From Mesotaenium endlicherianum (Eukaryota > Streptophyta > Zygnematophyceae > Zygnematales > Mesotaeniaceae): a stretch of DNA of 39,292 bases. This document shows positions 21,841 through 30,034 of this stretch, in pieces (position 1 is the first letter of the stretch; the number at the start of each line of letters is the position of its first letter). The DNA lies in contig WELA01006669.1 in assembly GCA_009602735.1 (NCBI GenBank), positions 180,578 through 219,869 of the forward strand, written 5' to 3'. The notes beneath the pieces were generated by a model that had not been told where the DNA came from, ran no database searches, and was given only the letters and a program-made list of their open reading frames with translations. A program made the translations under genes and the position numbers.

Positions 21841-23588
21841 TTGTTTCGTTCCCCGTTTCTTTTTCCACGCTCTCCGCCGCCGACAGGTGGTGCAGGGCAG
21901 ATGGCAGCTGCTGCCGAGAAGAGGGCACCCGAGGCAGGCCGAGCGCAGCCAGCTGCAGGACAGGTGACGCGTGCAGCCCCACAGATCACGCCATCCGCAA
22001 CGCAGGAGCCACCACCAGCTGTCCCTACTTGGAAGCTGGGGGGGACTCTCACTGGGGCACAGGCTGCTCAGCTAACGGCATTGCTGGATACACGGCGTAG
22101 TGCCAGCTTTGCTAGCGGTATGCACGATCTTGGGCGCTACACAGGCGACCCAATGAGAATACCCCTCCAGACAGACGTGCCCATCTTCCAGAAGCGCTAT
22201 CGCTACAGCCGCTTTGAAGACGACCTAATCAGCACGAAGACAAGCAAGCTAGAGGAGTGTCAGCTTATTCGTGAGTCTGCCTCCACCTACGTTGCGCCCA
22301 CAGTCATGCCAGCTAAGAAGGACGCCTCAGGCAACTGGTCTGAGAAGAGGATGTGCGGTGACTATCGTAATCTTAACGAGGTCACTGAGCAGGACAGATA
22401 CCCTATGTTGACCCCTCACGAGATCTTCGACGACATCAGCGCTTGTACTTGGTTCTCGGTGCTGGATTTGAGGCAGGGCTTCAACCAGATACCCATTGCG
22501 GAGGAGGACCAGCATAAGACGGCTTTTTGGGGATCGCAGCGTCTCTTTGAGTGGAGGGTTATGCCCTTCGGCTTGAAGAACGCTCCTGCCACCTTCCAGC
22601 GAGTCATGGATGAGAAGCTGGCAGGGCTCTCCTTTGCCCGGTGCTACATCGATGACGTGCTCGTCTTGAGTGAGACGTTTGAGGAGCACGTGGCGCATAT
22701 CACTACAGTCCTGGATCGCTTGAAGGCCGTTGGGCTCAAGTGTCATCCAGGCAAGTGCACCTTTGGGACCCGGGAGGTGGAGTACCTCGGGCATCTTCTG
22801 TCTTCCAGTGGTTTGGCTCCTCAGCTGGCCAAGATCTTGACCATCACAGGCATCCCGCCGCCGACCAACCTCTTGCAGTTGAGGGCCTTCCTTGGCATCG
22901 CCAACTACTATCGCCGCTTTGTGCCTGGGTTCAACGAGCTGGCCAAGCCGCTCAATGACTTGCTACGCAAGGGCGTTGCCTACATATGGGGACCAGAGCA
23001 GCAGGCGGCGTTTGACAAGCTCAAGGAGTTGTTGGTGAGCGCCCCAGTGCTACGGCGGCCTGACTATCAGAAGCCCTTCATTCTCCACACCATCTAGTCG
23101 CAGGCAGGGCTTGGAGCAGTGCTGGTGCAGGAGCATGACGGCTTTGAGCATGTGGTGGCGTACGCCAGCCGCAGCGACAACCGTGCCGAGGGCAACTACG
23201 GCTTCTATGAGGGGGAGTGCCTGGCAGCAGTTGGGCGATTGTGCATTTCAGGCACTATCTCTACGGCACCCACTTCCGCTTGGTCACTGACCATCAGCCA
23301 CTCAAGTGGCTCATGACGTCAAAGCGCCTGACAGGCAAGTACGCACGGTGGGCGCTCATCTTGCAGGAGTACACCTTTGACGTGCACCATTGTCCAGGAT
23401 TGACGAACCTGGACGCTGACGACCTCAGCCGCAACCCGCTGCCAACTTTAAGAGACCTCACGGTAGCCCGCCACGATGAGGATGAGCCAGTGGCTTGGCA
23501 TGCGGCGGCATTCTTGGCCTTCACCGTTGACAACGACGTGCGGCCCGCAGGGCTCACTAGCCTAAACATGGTGACTGTCACCACTTGA
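21841..23588 (+). pseudogene. pol: Element M reverse transcriptase and RNase H
   Basis: RT copies element RNA into DNA and RNase H removes the RNA. Blocks in order are LGGTLTGAQAAQLTALLDTR, the finger region APTVMPAKKDASG, MCGDYRNLN, FSVLDLRQGFNQIPI, MPFGLKNAPATFQRVMD, the catalytic CYIDDVLV (YIDD at 22645-22656), EYLGHLLSSSG and LRAFLGIANYYRRFVPGF. The RT core looks complete. RNase H follows: FILHTI, a TAG at 23095 where relatives have Trp, [28 protein letters not shown], and in the next frame [14 protein letters not shown] and TNLDADDLSRNP. A base loss near 23231 causes the frame change, and the first catalytic Asp of RNase H (HTD in relatives) is missing. The C-terminal tether ends at TGA 23586. 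Confidence 0.9.
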
Positions 23589-24742
23589 CGACTGGCCTTG
23601 GCAGCAGCTGAGGAGCAGGACAGCTGGCAGCGCGGGCCCGAGGACGTGTGGGACGACACCCCGGTGCTACAGTACGTCACGGCCAAGGAGTTGGTCCCAG
23701 GCATTAGTGCGCGCGAGCGTGACCGCATCCTCAAACGTAGCCGGGACACGTCTTCATGGAGGGGCGCATGCGGCGAGTAATGGCGGACGGCTCTGTCCTG
23801 GTGGTCCCTGAGCTCGCTATACGCAGCCAGCTGGTGCGACGTGTGCACGAGACGCTTGGACACTTTGGTGTTAAACGCACTCTCAGCCTCCTTCAGGCTG
23901 AGTACTGGTGGCACGGCATGACTAAGGTTATCGCCGACGTCGTCAGCAGCTGCACACTTTGCGACCGGGTGCGCTCGAGCTTCACAGCCTGCACCGTCGC
24001 TCTCAGCCCTCTCCCTATTCAGGGGCTCTTCTACAGGTGGTTGCTCGACTTGGCTGGGGAGCTGCCCAAGTCTCGCCGAGGCAACCTCTATGTCTTGGTA
24101 ATGATTGAGCACATGTCCAAATGGATCGAGCTTGTGCCATTGCCCAACAAGGCCAGTGAGGGGATTGCTCAGGCTTTCCTCAAACAGGTCCTTAGCCGCT
24201 TTGGCGGCTGCGCTGAGGTCCTCACTGACCAAGGCAAGGAGTTCCAGGGCAGCTTTCAAAAGCCGCTAGAGCGTTCGATGACCGACCACCGTACCACCTC
24301 CCGCGACCATCCCCAGGCTGATGGCCTCGCAGAGCGCATGGTGCAGATTGTCAAGCTTGGGCTGCGGAAGTACTGCCTAGCCCATAATAGCACCCACTTG
24401 GACGACGCCCTCCCATGGTTGCCTATGGGGTACAGGTTCAGTAAGAAGGCCTCCTTGGCCTCGCATTCTCCCTACTTCCTTCTCTACGGCCAACAGCCAA
24501 TCCTGCCCGCAGCAGCCAGGACCGTGGCCGAGAACGTTTTGGACTTGGACAGTCCCGAGACGTGGAGCGCTCTTATCAGGCAGCGTGAACAGCTCTTTTG
24601 GCGCCTGATGCCCATGGCCATGGACAACCTCAACATTGCTCAGCACCGCGACACACTGAGGTATGCCATGACCAGTGGAGGAGCCCATTGCTCGCGAGTG
24701 TTGCAGTTCTCCGTAGGAGACTTCGTGTACCTGCGACGCTAG
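23589..24742 (+). pseudogene. pol: Element M integrase (HHCC and DDE core)
   Basis: Integrase joins the cDNA to the host genome. The frame runs on after the TGA at 23586 (DSWQRGPEDVWDDTPVLQYV, then ARERDRILKRS) and shifts near 23750. Numbered from 23756, the HHCC zinc domain has H31, H36, C66 and C69 (VHETLGHFG ... CTLC). The catalytic core has D98 (LLDLAGEL), D158 (VLTDQGKEF) and E193 (ADGLAERM), all present. The wording HRTTSRDHPQADGLAER is typical of this gypsy clade. The domain ends SVGDFVYLRR followed by TAG at 24740. The core would be competent were it not for the breaks before and after it. Confidence 0.9.
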
Positions 24743-25192
24743 ACAAAGAACACCCTCGACACCAGCAGCTCGCCCGTCAGCCTGCGCGTTAGACGTGTCT
24801 TGGCGTCACGCGTTCTGGAGCTGGAAGGCGCAGATGGCCGTCTTCACAAGGGCCACACAAAGAATTGTGGACCATGCCACCTTCCTAACCTTGACATGCA
24901 GGTTTGTCCCCGCGACGCGAGGCCGCCCAAGGACTAAGCGTGCCAAATCTGCCACAGCCCCGGCCAGGAGGCCAGGATGCTGCTTTGCGACAGCTACAAC
25001 CTCAGCTTCCATATTAGCTGCCTCGACCCGACGCTGGTTTGCGTGCAAGCTGGAGACTGGTTCTGTAGCAACTGCACTACATTAGCTCTAGACAGCGATC
25101 ACAGCCCATCAGCTGGTGGCGGAGAGCTGGGGGGAGAATCAAAACATTTGACGCTTGACTGTCGTTTGGCTATGAAGCCACATGTATTATAG
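24743..25192 (+). pseudogene. PHD-finger-like C-terminus of the element M integrase
   Basis: The integrase frame continues after TAG 24740 with RVLELEGADGRL and KNCGPCHLPNLD, crosses TAA 24935, then reads CQIC, MLLCDSYNLSFHISCLDPTL and GDWFCSNC. The spacing and the MLLCD...H..CL.P.L...GDWFC..C wording match a C4HC3 PHD zinc finger, a domain that commonly reads histone H3 tails. Seven of the eight zinc ligands are present; the fourth is Tyr (CDSY, normally CDxC). The position, right after integrase, is where chromoviruses carry a chromodomain, so a targeting role is a fair inference. The finger is decayed here. The purine tract at 25121 overlaps the 3' end of the frame. Confidence 0.75.
25121..25137 (+). 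other. Probable polypurine tract of element M
   Basis: GGAGAGCTGGGGGGAGA is nearly pure purine and lies just after the last M coding domain, where the plus-strand primer should be. A 3' LTR should start right after, but only about 45 bases remain before the presumed return to element A, and they show no match to the 5' region of M. Confidence 0.5.
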
Positions 25193-25244
25193 ACTTCATT
25201 GCAGCAAAGCCTGCTTGCATATTATGCATTGCTTGTGTCGATGA

Positions 25245-26155
25245 TACGTCCCCGACCTCCTACCACACGACAAGGCGCTGTTGGAGGATTTCAAGTGCAT
25301 GTTTCCTGAGGAACTACCTGCAGGATTACCTCCACAGAGAGCTATGGAGCACAAGATTGAGTTGGAACCAGGGAGCAAGCCACCAGTGAGACCCGCCTAT
25401 CGACAATTGTTTGCGGAGTTGGATGAGTTGAAGAAGCAGCTGACAAAGTTATTGGAGAAGGGATTCATCCGACCCAGCGAGTCTCTATTTGCAGCGCCAG
25501 TCTTATTTATGAAGAAGAAGGATGGGACTATGAGGATGTGTGTCGACTACCGGGCACTCAACAAGGTCAGCATCAAGAACAGGTACCCACTTCCACAAGT
25601 GGACGAGTTAATTAACAGGCTTGTTGGAACGAAATAATTCTCGAAGATTGATTTGAGGAGTGGCTATCACCAGGTACGGATTGCGGAAGGAGACGTTCAA
25701 AAGACTGCTTTCAGAACTCGCTATGGCTTATTTGAATTCACAGTCATGCCTTTTGGACTGACTAATGCACCTGCTACATTCATGGAACTCATGAATAGTG
25801 TCTTCAGATCCTACTTGGACCAGTTTGTGGCGGTATTTTTGGACCACATCCTGATTTATTTGAAGACCTTGGAGGAGCATGTGGAGCATCTGAGGAAGGT
25901 GTTGGAGGTCTTGAGAGATCAAAAGTTGTATGGGAAGATGAGCAAGTGCGACTTTCGTCTCAAGGATGTCGAGTTCCTTGGGCACATAGTGGGAGCTGAA
26001 GGAGTCAAGGTGGAGCAGAAGAAGGTGCAAGCAGTCAGAGTCATCAAGGAGCTTCCTTGGCATGGCAAACTATTATCGGCGCTTCATTGAAGGATTTGCC
26101 AAGGTGTGTGCACCGCTCACGGACATGTTGAAGAAGCAGGAGAAGTGGCTATGAG
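25245..26155 (+). pseudogene. pol: Element A reverse transcriptase (broken, catalytic Asp lost)
   Basis: Element A resumes with [20 protein letters not shown] and the standard gypsy lead-in [20 protein letters not shown] blocks are [34 protein letters not shown], a TAA at 25635, [27 protein letters not shown] and [12 protein letters not shown]. The catalytic box reads FLDHILIY, so the second Asp of the YxDD box is His; this alone should abolish polymerisation. A frame change near 26060 moves the next block ([20 protein letters not shown]) into another frame, which meets a TGA near 26151. M inserted upstream, separating RT from its protease. Confidence 0.88.
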
Positions 26156-26660
26156 GTGACAAGGAGCAGCAAGCCTTTGAGAAGATTAGGAGCTGTTGAC
26201 ACAGGCACCTGTGTTGGCAATTGCAAGTCCAGGACTTATTTTCACCATCATCACGGAGGCATCAAACTTTGCAGTGGAAGCCATTCTTCTCCAGGACTAG
26301 GGTAAAGGATTGCAGCCTGTGGCATATGAGAGCAGGAAGTTGAGTCCTGCTGAGCAGAATTATGCAGCACACGAGCGGGAGATGTTGGCTATTATCCAGG
26401 CTTTGAGGATTTGGCGATGTTATGTGAACGGCCGGAAGGTGTTCATCAAGACCGACCACAAGAGTTTGGAGAAGCTAATAACGCAGCCAACATAGACACC
26501 AAGACAGACAAGGTGGATGGAGTTTCTGCAAGAGTTTGACCACAAGATTGAGTACTTACCTGGGAAGATCAACCCTGCAGACGCTTTATCTAGGAGGTGT
26601 GACCTTGCAGCTGTTTTGGTCATCAAGGAGAATATGGACTTCAAGGAGAAGCTTAAGGGA
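26156..26660 (+). pseudogene. pol: Element A RNase H (broken)
   Basis: RNase H follows in pieces: FTIITEASNFAVEAILLQD, TAG at 26298, then LQPVAYESRKLSPAEQNY, HEREMLAIIQALRIW, CYVNGRKVFIKTDHKSLEKL, TAG at 26493, RQTRWMEFLQEFDHKIEYL and INPADALSRR. The first catalytic residue is Glu (ITEAS) where relatives, including element B here, have Asp (ITDAS). The other acidic residues (ERE, TDH) are kept. The reading frame is otherwise the RT frame. Confidence 0.82.
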
Positions 26661-27880
26661 GGTTAAAAGAAGGACCCAAAGTTTGCTGATGGTGGAGCAG
26701 TTGAGTTCAACGCAAGTATGCAGAAGGACGGCATATGGTATTATGGTGATTCCAAGAGAGTGGTGGTACCTGACATCGAGGAGCTACGAAAGTTACTACT
26801 TGTGGAGCATCATGATTGCTTATATGCTGGACACTTGGAAGCAAGAAGACGGCAAGCGTGCTGAAGCGGGAGTACTATTGGAGAAATATGGACAAGGACA
26901 TCGAGGAGTGGAGCAGGAGTTGCGATGCGTGCCAAAGAAACAAGACACCAAATCAAAAGAAGGGAGGTACATTGCAGCCCCTGCCTATTCCAGAGTATCC
27001 TTAGGAGCAGATTGCTATGGACTTTGTCACATCTTTACCAGGGAGTGTTCAAGAGCACGATGCAGTATGGGTTGTGTCTGATAGACTCAGCAAGACGGCG
27101 CACTTCATTCCCATGAAGGAGACTTCTACGGCAGCGGATGTGGCACGGCTATTCTTTGATTATATTTTTAAGCTACATGGGTTGCCGAAGGTGATTGTTT
27201 CAGACCGGGATCCGCGGTTTACTAGCAACTTTTGGCGGTCATTGTTTACTTTGATGGGGACCAAGCTGAGTATGAGCACTTCCTATCATCCTTAAATAGA
27301 CGGGCAGAGTGAGAGGCTCAACAAAACTTTGCAAGAGGTGCTTAGGAGTTTCACTATGGAAGACCCTTCAGAGTGGGACAAGAAGCTGCCAGGGTTGGAG
27401 TTTGCCTATAAAAACTGCATGCAGGGATCGACCAAGCAGTCACCATTTACTATGGTTTATGGGAGAGAAGTATATCATCCAAAGAACATCTTGTTGGAGA
27501 AGGTCAAGGAGACTCAGGTTCCTACTACACAAGCGTTTATGGAGCAGATGGCGAAGACTTGGAACATGGCAAAAACGTGTATTTGGAAGGCACAGGAAGA
27601 GCAGGTCAAGCATGCTAACAAGCACAGGAGGGAAGTGACATTCCATGTGGGCGACAAAGTACTCTTGTCAACAGAGAATCTACCTTTCACGAGCAAAAAG
27701 AAACTGCGGGCACGGTTTACAGGTCCCTTTGTGCTGCTCAAGCGAGGTCAACGACTTGTTCAAGAGTATCTAGTCAAGTGGAAAGGCTACCATGCGGACG
27801 ACAACACTTGGGAACCAGAGGCCAACTTGACTCATTGTAAGAGTAAGTTGAGACGTTATCTGCAGGACGTCGAATTTTGA
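26661..27880 (+). pseudogene. pol: Element A integrase with C-terminal chromodomain (broken)
   Basis: The zinc domain begins in one frame (VEHHDCLYAGHL) and continues in another after a shift near 26830 (LKREYYWRNMDKDIEEW, SCDACQR). The core has [22 protein letters not shown] and DGQSERLNKTL, so the three acidic residues are kept, but TAG 27002 (Trp in relatives) and TAA 27293 (Gln in relatives) interrupt it. The C-terminal part keeps GDKVLLSTENL and FTGPFVLLKRG (GPF/Y module), then passes straight into a chromodomain (VQEYLVKWKGYHADDNTWEP). Relatives, including element B, have some tens of residues between GPF and the chromodomain, so an internal deletion is likely. The last frame ends at the TGA at 27878. 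Confidence 0.87.
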
Positions 27881-27890
27881 GGAGGGGAAC
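27881..27890 (+). other. Polypurine tract of element A
   Basis: GGAGGGGAAC lies just after the pol stop and two bases before the TGTAAGG start of the 3' LTR, the expected place for plus-strand priming. Confidence 0.75.
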
Positions 27891-27892
27891 GA

Positions 27893-28199
27893 TGTAAGGT
27901 CATAGGTTTATAAAGTGCATTCTTGAGTTTCATGAAAGTAAGTTTTGTATAGTAGTGTAGAGTGCATTTTTATGGTCATTTTGATATAAAGTTGATCGAA
28001 TGTAATCAAGTATTGAGAGAGTTATGGATTTTCGAAGTTTAATTAATTTCGAGGTCGGTTGACGACTGTCCTCAATTTGCGGTGAGCGCGACCGTCGGAT
28101 TGACCAACAGCGTCGAGCGATCTGGCCCGTTAGAGTGAATTTGAACCTTCACGTAAGTTTGGCTGACGCGGAGTGCCGACTAGGTCGAAAAACCTAGAA
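27893..28199 (+). repeat. Truncated 3' LTR of element A
   Basis: It begins TGTAAGGTCATAGG and follows the 5' LTR (183 onward) for about 307 bases, with many substitutions and small indels. It stops at CCTAGAA, where the LTR of element B begins at 28200. The remaining ~450 bases of this LTR are not found on the far side of B. Confidence 0.88.
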
Positions 28200-28511
28200 T
28201 GTAGTGATTTGAGTTATTATATATTAGTTTGCATATATTTTAATGTTTTCAAATATATTTGGAGTAGTATTGTGTGGAGTCAAGTGTGAATAGGTACTCT
28301 AGTAACTTGGTTCATGTCCTTTGAACCTTCCAAGGCATTTTCGAAGTTAGAGGAAAGACCTAGAAGAACTCCATGTGGCAAAAGTCAAATGTGCCATTTT
28401 TAGGTCAAAAGGACATGTGTACATTATTCTAGAAAGAGGTGGCAAGTTTTGGGATGTGTTGGGTGCCAACACATCAACATACACCTTCCTAGAAATTACT
28501 TATGTAGCAAG

Positions 28512-28519
28512 TATATAAA
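28512..28519 (+). promoter_or_regulatory. TATA box in the B LTR
   Basis: TATATAAA, about 190 bases before the LTR end, is followed by ordinary transcribed-leader-like sequence. It is a good candidate for the promoter core. The same box is in the 3' LTR near 34689. Confidence 0.65.
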
Positions 28520-28650
28520 CAAGAGCTAGAACATAGAAAGACATTCCAGAATCACTCTTGTACTTGCCAAAATCCAGAAATATATTAACTTTCAAGAAGC
28601 CATCTCTCTTTCAAGAAGCTACCACTTGTGTTCAAAGATCCTTGTCTTGA

Positions 28651-28689
28651 ATAGATAAAGTATTCTGTTTTACTAAGTACTTTATCTAT
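28651..28689 (+). other. Perfect 12-bp hairpin at the end of the B LTR
   Basis: ATAGATAAAGTA (28651-28662) and TACTTTATCTAT (28678-28689) are exact reverse complements around a 15-base loop. It lies about 13 bases before the LTR end, so it sits in U5 just ahead of the primer-binding site, and again at the 3' end of the element. Element A also has a perfect hairpin in its LTR, of unrelated sequence. Confidence 0.65.
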
Positions 28690-28703
28690 CTGTTTCACTA
28701 CAG

Positions 28704-28720
28704 TGGTATCGGAGCTAGGC
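28704..28720 (+). other. Primer-binding site of element B
   Basis: TGGTATCGGAGCTAGGC begins one base after the LTR end and resembles the complement of the plant initiator-Met tRNA 3' end (TGGTATCAGAGC consensus). Confidence 0.82.
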
Positions 28721-28739
28721 ACTTTGGTAGCACAAGAAG

Positions 28740-30020
28740 ATGGCCGATCCTCAAGACCAACAGCAAGCTTTCGAAGGAAGCCCTTCCTCTCCAAGACACC
28801 CTCCTCCAGCGCCGATGGGAGAGCCCACTCAAGAAAATCTGCAACAACAAGAAGCACCACAAGGAGGAGCACACCCTCCTCCAGCGTCGATGGGAGAGCC
28901 TACTCAAGGAAATCTCCAACAACAAGAAGCACCACAAGGAGGAGCACCGTCAAATCCCGTGGCAGCCGCTATAGCAAAGTTGACCCCACCACAAGGAGTT
29001 CCCGCAAATGAGTGGGCAGCCTTCCTAATGACCGTCCACAACCAAGTGGGCTTGGCCACCTATGAAGCAACCGTGCAAGCGTCAAGAGAAGCTATGGCTG
29101 CCATGGTTGCCCCTATTGCGAGCAATGCTCAAAATCCAGCCCCGGCTCAAGCGCCTCCACAAGAGCCAACGAGAGCAAGGAAACTCATCAAGCCCGGCAA
29201 ACCCGACACTTTCAACCCCGGGAAAGGTGCCAACCTGAATTTATGGCTCTACCAAGTGGAGACGTACCTCGCATTCCTTGAAGTACCCGAGGAGGACTAC
29301 GTTCCCTTTGCCGTTACCTTACTTAGAGGAGCAGCAACATCATGGTGGCGTAACTATCAAGCGGCTATATATCAAGCTATGGCGCACCCCATGCTCGGCC
29401 AAGAGCCCCCACCATCATATGCAAGATGGGCAGATTTTCGTGAGGCCCTCAAGAAGCAATTCATGCCCATCAATGCGGAGAAGATTGCCCGAGGAAAGCT
29501 CCACCATCTCAAGCAAACGACGTCCGTTCAAGAGTATACATCCAGATTTCACGCCCTCACTCTTGAGATCCCCAACATGTCTCTCGAGGAGAAGATTGAC
29601 CGCTACATCTTTGGCCTCAAACCCAAGGTGGCAAAGGAAGTGGAGTTACGCGACTTGACGGACTTCTCAAAGATCATTGAAGTGGCCCAAAAGGTGGATA
29701 CCTTGGATTTCAAGCACTCCGTGCCTTCATCTTCACGGGTACCGACGACGCGGGTGTACGCAGCCCCTTCCACATCCGAATCTGGACCCACACCCATGGA
29801 AATCGGAGTTATTAAAAGGGACCCCGCGGCTGCCCGGAAGAGTGGAAGACCCTCCAATGACACTTATGATGCAAGAAACCAGCAAGGAGTGAAAGCAAGA
29901 CTCTCCCCGGCTGAAAAAGAAGCTCTCATGACGGCTGGACTATGCTTTTATTGCAAGGAAAAGGGCCATCGTGCACTTTCATGCCCCAAAAAGTTGTCAA
30001 AAAACGGACAGCGCCGGTAG
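28740..30020 (+). CDS. gag: Element B Gag
   Basis: Gag builds the virus-like particle and binds element RNA. The 426-residue protein starts at the first ATG after the PBS ([13 protein letters not shown]). Residues ~20-70 hold a Pro/Gln-rich tandem repeat of 25 residues. The retrotransposon gag core follows ([90 protein letters not shown]). The C-terminus carries a CCHC knuckle, [14 protein letters not shown]. The stop TAG at 30018 lies inside a predicted hairpin just downstream of a slippery heptamer, so part of the translation is expected to pass into pol in the -1 frame. The frame is intact. Confidence 0.95.
   Translation: MADPQDQQQAFEGSPSSPRHPPPAPMGEPTQENLQQQEAPQGGAHPPPASMGEPTQGNLQQQEAPQGGAPSNPVAAAIAKLTPPQGVPANEWAAFLMTVHNQVGLATYEATVQASREAMAAMVAPIASNAQNPAPAQAPPQEPTRARKLIKPGKPDTFNPGKGANLNLWLYQVETYLAFLEVPEEDYVPFAVTLLRGAATSWWRNYQAAIYQAMAHPMLGQEPPPSYARWADFREALKKQFMPINAEKIARGKLHHLKQTTSVQEYTSRFHALTLEIPNMSLEEKIDRYIFGLKPKVAKEVELRDLTDFSKIIEVAQKVDTLDFKHSVPSSSRVPTTRVYAAPSTSESGPTPMEIGVIKRDPAAARKSGRPSNDTYDARNQQGVKARLSPAEKEALMTAGLCFYCKEKGHRALSCPKKLSKNGQRR
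28799..28948 (+). repeat. Tandem 75-bp repeat in the N-terminus of B gag
   Basis: Two in-frame units of 75 bases (25 codons) begin CCCTCCTCCAGCG at 28799 and 28874. They encode [19 protein letters not shown] and [19 protein letters not shown] with small differences. Confidence 0.85.
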
Positions 30021-30034
30021 GCCAGGAGCCTACC
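29999..30034 (+). promoter_or_regulatory. -1 ribosomal frameshift signal between gag and pol of B
   Basis: A AAA AAC (29999-30005) is a canonical X XXY YYZ slippery heptamer, in register with the gag codons TCA AAA AAC. Ten bases later GGTAGGC (30016-30022) and GCCTACC (30028-30034) form a perfect 7-bp stem with a 5-base loop. The gag stop TAG (30018-30020) is inside this stem. After a -1 slip, translation reads [11 protein letters not shown] and runs through all of pol. Sequence, spacing and outcome all fit programmed -1 frameshifting. A longer pseudoknot was not tested. Confidence 0.85.

Larger units (their letters stand above)
2809..25180 (+). mobile_element. Element M: GC-rich Ty3/gypsy element carrying a DNA methyltransferase and a PHD-like finger
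   Basis: The domain order is gag (3814), Ala/Pro-rich region, protease (~7600-8220), Arg/Pro linker, C5-cytosine methyltransferase, RT, RNase H, integrase (to 24742), PHD-like finger (to ~25080) and a purine tract (25121-25137). Its third-position GC bias and Ala/Arg/Pro-rich proteins contrast sharply with elements A and B. It lies inside the pol of A. The edges are uncertain: ACATGT occurs at 2804-2809 and at 25180-25185, and a 4-base CATG target duplication would fit, but no pair of LTRs is visible. The middle appears three times as written because of unmerged overlaps at 11041 and 17015. Collapsed, it would be about 11.9 kb. All protein segments have stops or frameshifts, so this copy is dead. 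Confidence 0.85.
183..28199 (+). mobile_element. Element A: old Ty3/gypsy chromovirus, split by element M
   Basis: The element starts with an LTR beginning TGTAAGG at 183. The same LTR start recurs at 27893, directly after a purine-rich tract. Between them lie a PBS, gag and protease (1052-2774), and RT, RNase H, integrase and a chromodomain (25245-27880). The order PR-RT-RH-IN places it in Ty3/gypsy, and the chromodomain makes it a chromovirus. Element M interrupts pol between protease and RT. Pol has several stops and frameshifts and substituted catalytic residues, so A cannot move by itself. The two LTRs differ at very roughly 30 places over ~310 aligned bases by eye, so it is much older than element B. 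The 3' LTR is cut at 28199 where B begins. Confidence 0.9.
28200..28702 (+). repeat. 5' LTR of element B
   Basis: It runs from TGTAGTGATTTG to TTTCACTACA, 503 bp, and is matched by 34377-34879. I see two differences: A/G in the AAAGTC(A/G)... word near 28388 and A/G in GAAGCT(A/G)CC near 28620. It contains a TATA box at 28512 and a perfect 12-bp inverted repeat near its end. Confidence 0.95.

Noticed and set aside
5946..22371. Tandem triplication of the methyltransferase region as a real amplification
   Set aside because: Copies are identical in translation including stops, junctions are single Ns inside exact overlaps, and no LTR lies in the unit. Assembly overlap explains it better.
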